Below are positions 38,600 through 49,317 of a stretch of DNA of 64,000 nt, piece after piece; within the stretch, counting starts at the first letter, position 1; each line of letters starts with the position of its first letter. Location of the stretch: contig WPIO01000020.1 in the NCBI GenBank assembly GCA_009760855.2, forward strand, positions 1,141,001 to 1,205,000. Direction: 5' to 3'. A program made the translations under genes and the position numbers. The notes under the pieces were generated by a model. It searched no databases. It worked only from the letters and a program-made list of their open reading frames with translations, and had not been told where the DNA came from. Source of the DNA: Cristatella mucedo. Its lineage: Eukaryota; Bryozoa; Phylactolaemata; Cristatellidae.

Positions 38600-40175
38600 T
38601 AGGTCTTACTTTAAGTCGATGAGCAGACACCGAGCTCGTGCCAAACACAATGATTGTGCGCTATAGCTATATAGCTATATTTTTTTTCCTGCTTGCGGTT
38701 TTGCCCCTAAACAGGAAAATCTCGCGGATCTCGCCCTCCTGCATACAAATCTTAAGGGTCATGCCCCGAGACGAAAATCCGGGCTCCGTCTCTGGGTTGG
38801 AGGTCTGATCTGCAGGTGAATATCAGCAATATTTCTCAGCAGTGAAAATGAACGCGTAGTGAAATGGTGGTGCACTATATCGGCAAGGATTTTCAGTCCA
38901 AGATATTCAATTATCACGGTTTCAGAATCATAACGTCTGGTAAGAGTTTACACCACTCGAGTCGACGTAACTGTGAGTTGTGCCTAGGCAGTTGAGCCGA
39001 GTTTTGCCCAAGGCTCTGTAACGTAGTCGAGGTGTTGTAGGCGACAGCTACTGTTGTAACACTCTATGGCTGTCAAATAGACTTCTCTACACAATGGATG
39101 CAGACTCTTTTTTTATTAAGGTATGGGTGCCCTTAGTTGATGCCGTTATCAGCTCAGACAATCGTCATTCCTGCGAGAATAAGCGCTGCACGTTTAACTG
39201 CCATTCCAAGACTCGAGAGGTTCACCAGCATTTTCGCCTGCAGGCTGGGAAAGCATGGTTAGGACTGCTCTGTTAGCGGCCTATTTCTGTCCTGATCGGA
39301 AGCTGCTTTAGCTAGTTAGTAACAGCAGCCAGCTCTGGTGGTGGTAAATAAATAAAAGCAAGCAACAACATTGCGAGTAAAAATACTGGTCGTATGATTG
39401 ATCACACAAAGCCACAACTCGAAATGAGCCACGACTGGGTTGTCCAGAAAGCATAGGTATTGTTGGCCTATTGTTTTGGTCCGCCACTTTGTGTCGGTTT
39501 GGCTCTCCGTTGCCTCGGGCCGAGCCAACATCAAAAGTCGATAAGGCAGGGCCTTTCTGCTAGGCAGTGAGGCGTGATTCAACCTCGGGCATCACAAAGC
39601 GCTGCCTTTAATTCACGCAAAATCACTCCATATCCGCCGAGTGCATACCGCTCCGTCTTCAGGGCAGTCCCTCTCAATAGTCAGAACGAGTGTCCGAAAT
39701 AGCGGGTCAGGCGGCGGCAAGGTACTGCGTACCAAAGGTCGTTTGCATTGCATTCTCACGGACAAATCCATCTCTATCTAGGCACGTTAAAACTCGTGCA
39801 CGATTCAATATACAAATAATAGCATGTACGGTATCTGAATTAGACGAGCATGAACAAGTTGATGACATCCAGCTACGATCGATCTGCCCGCCCGCCTTGC
39901 CCTACCGCTTGGAATAATTAATAACAAACTTTTGTATTCCCCCGACGTAAATTGATCTCTTTCTAGGCACTTTACAATAGCATGCCAAGATCTCGGGCAG
40001 AGATTGACGAGAGGGATTATGGATAAACCAATCTCGAAGATGTAGCCTTTAAATTTTCGGTTGAGACTGGTTAACTCACAGGTCCTCCTGGGTGGACACA
40101 GTAGGTGCACCACTCGGCAGCCGGGATTGTTAGCCATGGACGTTGGAGCTGCAACGTTTCACCACTTACAGCGGT
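38600..40175. other. Intergenic region
   Basis: A short antisense L2-type tail piece lies near 39945-39975 (TTGATCTCTTTCTAGGCACT). Nothing else is supportable. Confidence 0.6.
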
Positions 40176-40177
40176 GC

Positions 40178-40342
40178 TTCAAGGTGCACCAGGTAAGGCG
40201 GTTGCTTTCACGACCTTGTTCTCGAGGTCGTGGGTTTGATTCCTGCGGTGGGCGATTCTTTATCGTCACTGCAAGCGCTGGTGATAGCCACAAAGGCTCT
40301 TCAGTCGCTATACAAAAAGAGGCTGTTTAATCAGCTAGGATT
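40178..40342 (+). mobile_element. SINE family B
   Basis: AGGTAAGGCGGTTGCTTTCA head (5' truncated), CGTGGGTTTGATTCCTGC B box, AAAGGCTCTTCAGTCGCTAT body, end CTGTTTAATCAGCTAGGA. Confidence 0.85.
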
Positions 40343-40399
40343 TAATATTTATTTATCTAAGGTGCCTTAAGGTGCCAGTAGCATCCAAGCCCCTTTAAT

Positions 40400-40553
40400 C
40401 CTGTGCTCCGACCTACTGATCTGCAATACCTCCGAATCAGGCTTTCCTCTGTGCTATCTGGCCGACTCACATTTAAGACGCAAGCTGTGCAACCTCAAAT
40501 CCTAATAACGATCCGACGGTCACTGTACCAAATATTAAGATGATAAGAACAGA
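40400..40553 (-). pseudogene. U2 snRNA 3' part (degenerate), downstream flank of element A
   Basis: Minus strand begins TCTGTTCTTATCATCTTAAT, the U2 sequence just after the branch-site recognition region, and degenerates; GGTATTGCAG of stem-loop IV is still visible near 40420-40430. Sm site and stem-loop III are not recognisable. It marks the 3' junction of retrotransposon A. Confidence 0.7.
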
Positions 40554-40594
40554 ATCATAACAGTTTATTGGATTCTGTTTACATACAGATGGCC

Positions 40595-42739
40595 TCAGTC
40601 TAGTGACGACAGACGGACACGACTGATACTAAGCAGACCCAGACGGCTCATCCAGCACTGCTGAAACAGAGCAAGCTCTTCGCTGTTGGACATCCAGCTT
40701 TGCTCGACCGGCCAGCCGTGGGGGTTCCGGATTCGCCTGCGAGGCCGTCGGCCCCCTAGCAGTAACTCATTGCCCCTTGCCGGCTCCAGCTCATAACGCG
40801 ACAGTGCTTGGTCGGGCCCGTTGGATCCCGACGCTAGACACGACCCGGAATCGTCGGTCCCCCTTGCAGTTGCTCTGCTCAGTGTACCGTCAGCTCCCCT
40901 AGCGGGTTCCGAAGCTACAGACGTTTGGCTTGTGGCACCCGGACCCAGGCAGCTCATCGCAGCGCTTGAGCTACAGTCCATTCCACCTCGTCCTGCCGCT
41001 CGGGGAGACTGACAAACTACACCGAACACTACTCTTGCTACACCGCCCGAGCAGTCGATGGTGTCGCTCACACACAACGTCTGCATGAGCTTTCAGTAAT
41101 TGACCCGGAGGGCAGAGAGCCTGGTCTCGTTGACCGGGTGCCAGCGTTAGCGCCTCCCTCGAAGGAGCCCCACCCCCGGGAAGGAAGATCATGCGTGCTG
41201 TGTCAGACGAAGCCCCTTTCAGGACCTTGGTCGCGGCGTCCAGGCCTTCATTCGCCACCAGACTCACGACCGGATCTGGCGATGTGAGCATCCTGCAGGC
41301 CTAAGTAGCCTGCAGGATGTCGATCTCCTGCCGAATTGGGACGTATCTGAGTCCCAACGCTCGGGGAGAGTGGAAGAACCCGGACGTGGCCCTCAGCTGC
41401 ATGGAGCAGGCGTGCCTGCAAAGCTCGCGGACAGCAGCATCCACCGGAGCAAAGAACTTCTTTTGCAGCCATTTCGCTCGCACAAGGTATTCCAGGCGCG
41501 GCAGCAGGAAAGTACGCAGGGCGTCTAGCTTCTGCCAGGGCGCGAGGGGGGAGGTCTGCACACGGAGAATGTCTCTAGCGAGAGACGCTTGTCGAGTCTG
41601 CGTACTTGTTGCCAACAAAGTCGATGAACTGCTGTTAGACCCCCGAGTGCTGCAGCACCTCAAGAACACTCGGAAACGCGTTCTGCAGGTCCACGAAGGC
41701 CCTGCAGAGGGCGCGGTTCGTCTTTGTCGCGTCGGCCAACGCTGACTCGACCAGGTACGATTTGCTCGAGGTAGCCTTCACATCCTGGGTGGAAGCCCTT
41801 CTGCTGCGGAGACAGGAGAGCATTCGCACAGGTATGACGTCAGGTGCATGGCCAAGCACCCCGAAAGGAGCTAATATAGGGTTGGCAGCAGTGAGATTGG
41901 CCGAAAGTTGACGGCTCATTGGGGTCCCCCTTTTTTGTGGATGAGGACCGGATGGCCCTCCTTCCACGCCGGGGGGATGTCCCCAAAGGACAGGCAGCCG
42001 TTCAACGCCGTTGTCACCAGGTGACATCGGGCATCGACCGCCTTGACCTGGTGGTACTCGAGCCTGTCCGGCCCCCGTGACGTTTTACTCGCGACACAGA
42101 CGTTGCATCACCTCTTCCCGGCGGAGGAGAGGTCAGGCTCCTGCCTTGCGGCCGGGGCCTGGCCTCCATCATGCTGGCCAGGCAGGCCTGTAGGGCTTGG
42201 CCTCAGCGGCCCCAGAAGGACCGAAGGCTTCGTGGCACCCGGCATAGGCTGTCGGGGCGGGCAGAGCACCGACCGGACAGCTCTACTCCGGTTGCGGCGG
42301 TACAGCAGCTATCAGGCGCGTTGCAGGCTCCATCCTGTGCCTCCTGCCCCCAACTGGTGGGTAAGGCAGGGCTCCTCTGGTTCCTCCTCGTCACCCGCGC
42401 ACGACTTGCTCAGGGCCTGATGCAGTTTGACCTGTTTCCGGCCCAGAGCCACCGACATTGCACGAGAGAAGGCGGGCCAGTCGGAGGAGTCAACCCTAGC
42501 GGAGAGGCGGTCGGTCCATGCAGACACGAAGACTGATGACGTCTCATCCCGTTCCCTTGCATCGTCCCCTTGCTGTGGGAAGCAGGCTCCACCAACGACC
42601 GTCAGGGGAGATAACTCGTCAGCACCTGATGTGCATTTATACAGTGGATGTGCTCGCAAGAGGTCGTGCCGGCGGTCAAGGTGGAGAGCGCCCCGCTGTG
42701 CGTACCGGCCGACGCTGAGCCAGAGGTCCCGTCCCTCAT
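40595..42739 (-). pseudogene. Element A ORF2 remnant (RT core and endonuclease deleted)
   Basis: ATG at 42739-42737 overlaps the ORF1 stop as ATGA. Recognisable pieces in order: N-terminal SSVFVSAWTDRLSARVD (about 42500), SYLVESALADATKTNRALCR and AFVDLQNAFPSV (RT motifs to A, about 41700), then directly SPLAPWQKLDALRTFLLPRL (thumb, about 41520), NEGLDAATKVLKGASSDTA (about 41220), WHPVNETRLSALRVNY and KLMQTLCVSD (41130-41070), then the EPARGADGTLSRA-type C-terminal repeats. Compared with B, about 170 residues with the catalytic ADD and about 270 residues with CCHC and PD-D are absent. Confidence 0.75.
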
Positions 42740-43800
42740 TTCGCTCTCCGACCCCTTTTGGAGGTCCGCCCGACCCTGCCCACCACAACCGTGGCAGGAG
42801 CGGGCGTGACCAGAGGGGTAATTTCCTCTGCTGACTCTTCCTCAACCTCGCTATCAACCTCGAGGACTCCCGAGCTTGCTGGGCTGACTGAAGCCTCCAG
42901 CTCAGAGCCGGAGTCGAAGGCCGTCTCGCTCTCCTGCCTGCTCGCCAGAGGGGAGTCGCAAAGCACGATCCCCGACGTCACTGGCAGGGAGCCCTTGGAG
43001 GGGCGCACTGCCTTTGCGGCCTGCTCAGTCTCGGCATTCTCCGCGATGGTGATGAAATCGGTCTCCCCCATCTCGTACTCCCACTCCTCTAGGGGAGGTC
43101 TGCGAGGTGTTTTCGCTTTAGGGCAGTCCTTACGGGCATGCCCCTCACTCCCACAACCCCTACACCTTGCCTTGATTGGGCAAGCCTTGACCACGTGGCC
43201 CACTCTCTGACACCTGAAGCAGCGGACATGCGGGCAGTCCGCCGCCAGGTGGCCCGTCTCACCGCAGCTGTGGCACGTCCGGTTTGGGCATATCCCGGCT
43301 TTGTGGCTGCTGACATTGCACAGCGAGCACGACGGGGGCATCCCCGGGTAGCGGACTCTTGCCGGAGCGTTGCACAGAGGAAACAGCAGGGTCGCCGGGA
43401 GCAGCTTCACCAGGTTGACAATGACCTGCCACATCCCGTTCAAAACGTTCGTCCCTGCCATCACGCCCCTGCGCTGGATGCCCACCTCGCCGTAGCGGGC
43501 AAGCACTTCCGCCACCGTCTTCAAGGGGACCTGCGGGTGCACTCCTACCAGGGTCACCACCACCGAGCTGTCTGCCTGGTGACGAGCTCCCGGGAACGTC
43601 TTGTGGAGGATCTCTGCCGCCCCCTTAGCACGTCCCGCCGTGAGGAACTCGAGCTCTACATGTTTGAGGGCCTTGTCCTCAAAGATGTATCTTAGGCCTT
43701 CCATGACGGCCCTCCCCGGGCGACTGTATAGGATGTCGCTCGAGTTGATACCGTCGTACCCCCACACTACCTGCGCTGAGGCAGGGACAGTCATGATCAT
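42736..43800 (-). CDS. Element A ORF1: zinc-knuckle nucleic-acid-binding protein
   Basis: Open for 354 codons from ATG at 43800 (the frame stays open to 44076 from a TTG). Residues 1-150 are a conserved domain shared with B (HKTFPGARHQADSSVVVTLV, GIHPxV-type). Four C-x2-C-x4-H-x4-C knuckles follow at residues 158-171, 176-189, 194-207 and 213-226, then an acidic Ser/Glu-rich tail. Probably binds element RNA, as ORF1 proteins of other LINEs do. The stop overlaps the ORF2 start as ATGA (42739-42736), suggesting coupled reinitiation. Unusually intact given the ruined ORF2. Confidence 0.8.
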   Translation of the reverse strand: MIMTVPASAQVVWGYDGINSSDILYSRPGRAVMEGLRYIFEDKALKHVELEFLTAGRAKGAAEILHKTFPGARHQADSSVVVTLVGVHPQVPLKTVAEVLARYGEVGIQRRGVMAGTNVLNGMWQVIVNLVKLLPATLLFPLCNAPARVRYPGMPPSCSLCNVSSHKAGICPNRTCHSCGETGHLAADCPHVRCFRCQRVGHVVKACPIKARCRGCGSEGHARKDCPKAKTPRRPPLEEWEYEMGETDFITIAENAETEQAAKAVRPSKGSLPVTSGIVLCDSPLASRQESETAFDSGSELEASVSPASSGVLEVDSEVEEESAEEITPLVTPAPATVVVGRVGRTSKRGRRAK

Positions 43801-44077
43801 CTCCTCTCTCTTTGGGACGGTCCTCGGATGAAAGTCTGTGTCAGGACGACCTGAGCAGGAACCAACCACCGGCAGACGATCGGTCGAACAGGAAACACTG
43901 GCAGTCAAGGCAGGCAGAAATGAACAGGAACAGCTGGTAGACGAACACCAGGGGAGCAGGAACCACCACCAGCAGGCGATCCACCACGTTCTCCTACGGC
44001 CGGTTATATTATTATCCAGAGCCGGTATATGGAGCTGAAAAATATATATATGCAGACATGTGTTATACAGATGCAAT

Positions 44078-44130
44078 CTGAACTATACAGACTACATGAC
44101 AATCCTAGCCAAGAAGGCCGAGAACGCTGG
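44078..44130 (-). pseudogene. U2 snRNA 5' half, upstream flank of element A
   Basis: Minus strand reads AGCGTTCTCGGCCTTCTTGG then CTAGGATTGTCATGTAGTCT, aligning with the U2 5' stem-loop I and branch-site region, and ends CTGTATAGTTCAG, which resembles the CTGTTCTTATCAG repeated at the 3' junction. That motif may therefore be a target-site duplication. Confidence 0.8.
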
Positions 44131-44216
44131 CTAGCAGCAACCGAGCAGCAGGTTCAGTCTGCTCTGGCAGCTCGATGTGGCACTTCATTTCCTTCGCATA
44201 TTTCTCCCCTCGAGGG

Positions 44217-44368
44217 GGAGTGAGCCCATCCTGGAGGTACTGCAATACCAGGCGAACTCGTGGTGAGGTTGGAGCAAGCTCCTAGACCTCACCAATTTCC
44301 AAAAATCAGATTAATATCATAACGATCCGATGGACCGTGTATCAGATATTAAGCTGATAAGAACAGAT
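44217..44368 (-). pseudogene. U2 snRNA 3' part, downstream flank of element B
   Basis: Minus strand starts ATCTGTTCTTATCAGCTTAA, passes GATTTTTGG (Sm site), AGGAGCTTGCTCC (stem-loop III) and CCTGGTATTGCAGTACCTCC (stem-loop IV, perfect), and ends near CTCACTCCCC. Stem-loop II is diverged. This is the best evidence that B inserted in a U2 gene. U2 normally base-pairs with the intron branch site in the spliceosome; the 5' half is missing on B's other side. Confidence 0.85.
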
Positions 44369-44617
44369 TGATAATGTTTATTGGGTACTGCTCTCACTAC
44401 AGTAGGCCTCAGTCTGTCGGGACGACACCCGATCGCGACTGGTACACAGAGGGCCCGGACGGCCAATCCGGGGCGCTAGGGACAGAGTGGCTTATTTCGC
44501 ACACTCCACGCTGCTGGACAGCCAGCTGCGCTCGACCAGCCTGCAGAGCAGGTTTCGGTCCGCTTGCGCTGCCGCCGGGTGCCGGCACTAATCCTACGCT
44601 AACACTGTCGCTTGCCC

Positions 44618-47600
44618 TCACGAAGGTGATGGGCCGCCGTTGCCCCTTGCGGGCGCCAGCGCAGAACGCGACAGCTCGCCACCAGGCCCCCTATAGGGTC
44701 CTGGTGCTACTCGCAGCCCGGAGACACCGGTCCCCCTAGCGGGTGCCGATGCTACGCGCGACTGGGTGCCGCTTGATCCCCTTGCGGGAGCCTGCGTTGC
44801 ACCACTCAGTGCGCCGTCCGCCCCCCTAGCGGGTGCGGGCGCTAGCAACGCTTGCGCAGTGCCTGGGCCCCTAGTGGGCCCTAGCTCTAGCGACGCTTGC
44901 GCTCCGAGTCCTCCTTCATTCTCTTGCCTCGGGAGGCCGACGAACTTCCTCCATACCGCAGCTGAGCCATTGATGGCGTCGCTCACGCAGAGCTTGCGCA
45001 TCAGCTTGCGGTATTTAAAGTTCACTCGCAGGGCCTGCAGCGTGGCCTCGTTCGCTGGGTGCCAGGTGCCAAGGGCGCCAACGACGAAGGCGTGCTGCTC
45101 GACGTGTCTGCCTTGCCTGCGGAGTTCGTCGGCCAAGCCCTGGTACTTTTCGATCTTCCGGGTCGCTGCCCTGTCCAACGCATCTATACCGTTGTCAAAC
45201 GGTACAGCAACGTCGACAATGACAGCGTAGCGGCCCGTGTCCACGACCAGGTCCGGGCGGAGGAGAGGGGACGGGTCCAGCTCGTGATGACGGTCTACCC
45301 GGGCGTAGCGTTGGAGTGCTCTCGGTAGGGCTTCAACGAGGCGCTTCAGGATGGCGTCGTGCCGCTCCGTGATGGTGGGCATCATCGGCTTGCAGTTGTT
45401 GATGGCGTGCGGCAGCGTCTCGTCGACGCCGCACCCTCGCCTGCATTCCACCGGGTGCTCGGTGTCCCATCTTGCTCTGACGACGGCACGTGGCAGTATG
45501 TCGAGTCTTGCCCTGAAAATAAACCGCCAGGACGCGAAAGAGAGAGCAAAGCCAGATAGGAGAAAGTGGGAGTGATTCGCGTGCTTGTCTGTCGCCAGAC
45601 ACGCGGCTACTTTGCCCTGATCACGCTTGGAGCACCACTCCTTGGCCCAGCCAGCCGATATGTCCTTGCGGATTATCGACACCATCGTCTTGGTGTTAAA
45701 CTGTGGCGTCGCATGCTCTCCTGCGCTCCATCCTAGGCTCAAGGCGCCCTGCGTGTAGATGGTCGCTACGTTGAGCCTCTTGAGAGCCTGTCTGGCTTCC
45801 GACCAGAGGGAGCGCGAGCCATGGTGGGCGCCCTCCTCGAACGATCCTCCTGAAAGGAAAATCGTACGTGCTTCATCCGAAGGCGTGCCTCGGAGCACCC
45901 TGATGGCATTGTCCAGACCCTCCGTTGCGACCGTTCGTATCAGTGGGTCGCTGGAGACCAGCATCCTGCACGCTTGGGTAGCGTGATGGATGTCTATCTC
46001 TTGCTTCATGGGGATGAAGCCGAGGCCTCCGTACATCCGAGGTGCGTGGAAGAAGCCAGTCGTCGCCCTAAGCGGAAGAGAGCAAGCATATCTACAGAGG
46101 TCACGGGTGGCTCTGTCGACAGGCTGCAAGAGCTTCTTCTTCAGCCACTTCGCCCTGCCCAGGTATTCGAGCCTCGGGAGCATGAAGGTGCGCAGGGCGT
46201 CCAGCTTCTGCCAGGGCGCGAGGAGCGAGTTCTGCAGGAGGAGAATGTCCCTAGAGAGGGACGTGGCTGCAGCCTCGACTTCGGCCCTGGGGTAGGCAAA
46301 ACCCTGCGGCGCTCCCAGGTACTCGTACGCCTCCTCTTGCGGCAGGAGAGGGATCTCGGCGCCTGCAATGAGGAAGACAGAGCGGTCTGTTGCGGCCACA
46401 TTACGCAGCAGAATGCGGCACTTACCTGGGCGAAAGGTTAGGCCAACCTTCGCCGCGGTGTTGTCTGCCCTATGAAGCAACCTCTGCAAGCTGAGGGGTG
46501 ACCTGGCGAAGAGGGCTAGGTCATCGGCCAGGGCACATACCGATAAGTTCGTAGAGCCGAGGGAGTAGCCATGCCTATCAGAAGCAGAAGCAAGCGAGCG
46601 GACAAGCGTCTCAATGACCGCATCAAACAGAATGGGCGACAGCGGATCGCCCTGCCTGACTCCGGCGGCTGCTGGGAAGGGGGCCAGCGACTCCGAGCCT
46701 AGGCGCAGCACAATCGTCGATCCTTGGTAGATCTTGGAGACGAGGTCTATCAGCTGCTGCTCCACTCCCAGGTGCCGCAGAGTCTCGAAGAGAGAGTCAT
46801 GCGGGACACTGGGGAAGGCGTTCTGGAGGTCCAGGAAGGCACCGCAGAGGGGCCTCTTCCTCTTTGTGGCGTCTCGGAGAGCCGATTCGACCAGAAAGGA
46901 CTGTTCGAGGCAGCCCTCGCAGCCCGGCAGGAAGCCCTTCTGCTGTGGAGAAAGGAGCTCGTGCTCGCGAAGAAAGGCTGTGAGGCGCGCGGCCAGGCAT
47001 CCCGACAGGAGTTTGTACAGCGTTGGCAGCAGCGTGATCGGGCGGAAGTTGCCCGGGTCAGCTGAGTCCCCCTTTTTGTGGATTAGGACCGTGTGGCCCG
47101 TCTTCCAGTCGGGGGGGGGGGGACATCGCCAAACAGTAGACAGCCATTCAGGACCTCTGAGACAAGGCTGCAGCGGGCATCAACTGCCTTCAGATGGCAG
47201 TATTCAAGCCTGTCGGCCCCTGGGGACGTGTTGCTGGCCCTGCGAAGCCTAGCCGCCACTTCAGTCTTCTGCAGGGGGGCAGTGAGAACCCGATCTTGTG
47301 GTTGGGCTCTCGCGTCCATTATTCTGGCCATCGTGCATCGTAGACCCGCTGTGTCAACTGGTCTAGCCTCGGCTTCCTTCAGCCAGAATTCGCGGCATGC
47401 GGCGCGGTCGCTCGAGAAGGTCGTGGGCATTGGCTGCAGCACGCTACGTACTGCTCTGCCACGATTGCAGCGGTAAAGTTTCTGCAGCCTCGAGGCCTGT
47501 TGCGGGCTCCAGCCCCTCCTAGAGGGGGGCTGGCTCGCCGGCAGTCGGGGGTTCGAGGCTGGGGATGCGCAGACGCTCGACCTGCCAAGCTGAAGCCTGT

Positions 47601-47808
47601 GTTTGACTAGGCGGCGCGCAAGCGTAAGCCATGCAGCGGACATCTCGGCTACAGAGCGGCAGAAGCCTTCCCAGTCCCTAGCTGCCATGCAGGTCGCGAT
47701 GGTGGTGCTCCAGCTCTCTACGAAGCCGGAGGGCTCGTCTGGATCTGGCTCCGGCCTCGGGTCCTCCATTTCCTCCTCCTCCCGTGCTGTCAGGAAGGCA
47801 CTAGACAT
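44618..47808 (-). CDS. Element B ORF2: reverse transcriptase with restriction-like endonuclease
   Basis: About 1,063 residues from ATG at 47808, with one frame break in a 12-G run (47111-47122). Order: acidic N-terminus; RT domain 0/1 (SNTSPGADRLEYCHLKAV); GNFRPITLLPTLYKLL; motif A region LDLQNAFPSV; GVRQGDPLSPILFD; catalytic LADDLALFARS (about 46530); thumb PWQKLDALRTFMLPRLEY; CCHC finger C-x3-C-x7-H-x4-C (about 45440-45390); RPD-x12-D then KIEKY (about 45260-45170), the R2-type nuclease. The C-terminus has about six 15-residue repeats of the form APARGxxGxxSxxxx (44881-44621). ORF2 lacks the N-terminal C2H2/Myb fingers of R2; the zinc fingers are in ORF1 instead. Start overlaps the ORF1 stop. 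Confidence 0.85.
44621..44881 (-). repeat. 45-bp coding repeats at ORF2 C-terminus
   Basis: About five and a half 15-residue units, consensus APARGxxGxxSxxxx, with GPTRG and GPYRG variants. Related units occur at the same place in element A, so the repeats predate the split of the two families. Confidence 0.8.
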
Positions 47809-49174
47809 TGCCGGGCTTAGGGGTCTTCCCTCTACCCTCTGGGGGCCTATTTGCTAGGGTGACCCTGGTTCTGGCTCGAAGGCTTCTCTGGGTGGAGGAG
47901 TCACTATCCCTGTCTGAGGGGGGATGCAGGGTTAGTGGCGCGGCCAGTCTTTTTCCCGTCTGGGCTGGTGTGCTGCGTGCGACTGGCATACATTCCACTC
48001 CTCCCTGCAGGACCGTGTCATCGTCATCCGACTCCGACATTTCCTCCCATGTCACTCATGTCGGCTATGCGGAGTGATCCCTGAGGGCTGGCGGGCTCCT
48101 CAGAGGATGCACTCTGGGTGTCCACCAGGTCCACTGAGGCCTGCTCCTCGCGTGGGGGGAGGGCAGCCACAGGTGGGGGCCTAGGGGGGGCACTCAGGGC
48201 CTCCCCCCCAGGCGCTGCTGGGAGTGTGGCCAGGGCTTTTTCGGCTTCTGCAGCCACACTCAGGAGGGCCTCCTCGTCGGCGTCTGACGCCCAGGAAGTC
48301 TCCAAGATGGCCTTTCGCCTAGGCCTGCTCTTCTGGCACTCTTTGCTCAAGTGCCCCTCGGCCCCGCACACACCGCATTTCTGCGCAACGGTGCAGGAGC
48401 GAGCCATGTGGCCTGGTTTCCTGCACCGGAAACACTTCACCAGGGGGCAGTCTGCCATGTAGTGCCCTAGTTGGCTGCACCCATTGCAGACCCTATTTGG
48501 GTATAGCAGCGCCTTGTGGCCAGCTTGGCCACACTGTCCGCACGGGGTGGCATGCCCATGTATCTTACCGCCACCAGGCCCTTGCTGCCTTCAAAGGACA
48601 TCGAGAGGGGGAGGGGTTTCTCCATCTCGAACAGGATCCGTCTGTTCCCGTTCGCGATGTTGGTGCCCCTATAGGTGCCCAATTTGTGCCTCAGCACTTT
48701 GCCAAAGGCAGATAGTGCTGCTGCCACCACCTCCACTTTAACTCTGGGGTGGATCCCTATCAGTGTGACCACGATAGAGCGGTCGACCTGGTGCCTCGCT
48801 CCTGGAAATGATTTCACCAGGACTGCTGCCGCCTCTTTTGCTTGGGCCTCGGTTGAGAAGCCCAGCTCAAACTGCTTCCGCAGTTTGTTATTGTATCCGT
48901 AGCGCAAGCCACGTAGGGTCGATACACCATTTCTCACGCACAAGATCTCGTCTATCGACTGTATCTCGAACCCTCTGCAGCCCGGGACCGAGGCCGGGAT
49001 CACCACTTGGAGAGGGTCTCCTCCTGAGGGTGGGGAGATCCCTCCGAACACCTGCTCGAGGGCAGGCACACCTGCAGCAGCCGCATACGATAGGCTCGCT
49101 GGTCTCTGGGGGGCCACTTGGGGGGGCAGCACACCGGGGGGGGGGGGGGGGGTGGTTTTAGGGGGGGCCGGCAT
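47801..49174 (-). CDS. Element B ORF1: zinc-knuckle protein (two frame breaks)
   Basis: ATG at 49174 (MPAPPKTTPPPPPGVLPP) opens the first frame, which holds the domain shared with element A (KSFPGARHQVDRSIVVTLIG). A missing base near 48544-48547 shifts the frame. The next frame has one degenerate knuckle (last Cys is Tyr) and three good C-x2-C-x4-H-x4-C knuckles (CNGC, CFRC, CGVC), then an Ala/Pro-rich tail. A third shift near 48055 would bring in an acidic SESDDDD segment ending GNV and a TAG at 47801-47803. That TAG overlaps the ORF2 ATG by 8 nt. Confidence 0.7.
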
Positions 49175-49317
49175 TTTACTGACCAGCTCAGCTGGGTGGA
49201 GGGGCGCCCTTGGAGGGGGGGCAGGCCTTATGGGAGGCAGCGAGACACAGCACTGTTGGCTCTAGGCGGGCTTACATGCCGAAGCAGCAGGCGCAATTGC
49301 CTCAGCACTAGTGGAGA

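Larger units (their letters stand above)
40554..44077 (-). mobile_element. Element A: U2-inserted restriction-like-endonuclease-class LINE (Utopia-like), internally deleted
   Basis: A non-LTR retrotransposon lying between two halves of a U2 snRNA gene: U2 5' half at 44130-44078 and U2 3' part from 40553 down. It has an open zinc-knuckle ORF1, an ORF2 remnant and a 3'UTR ending CCAATAAACTGTTATGA. By comparison with element B, two in-register segments are missing: the RT core with the ADD motif (junction near 41600) and the whole CCHC plus endonuclease region (junction near 41150). It also has frameshifts. It therefore cannot be autonomous. Sequence differs enough from B to be a separate subfamily. 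Confidence 0.8.

Noticed and set aside
43801-44076. N-terminal extension of element A ORF1 from a TTG
   Set aside because: It is Trp/Cys/Ser-rich, starts at the U2 junction, and lacks an ATG; it looks like 5'UTR. The ATG at 43800 matches the start of the conserved domain.
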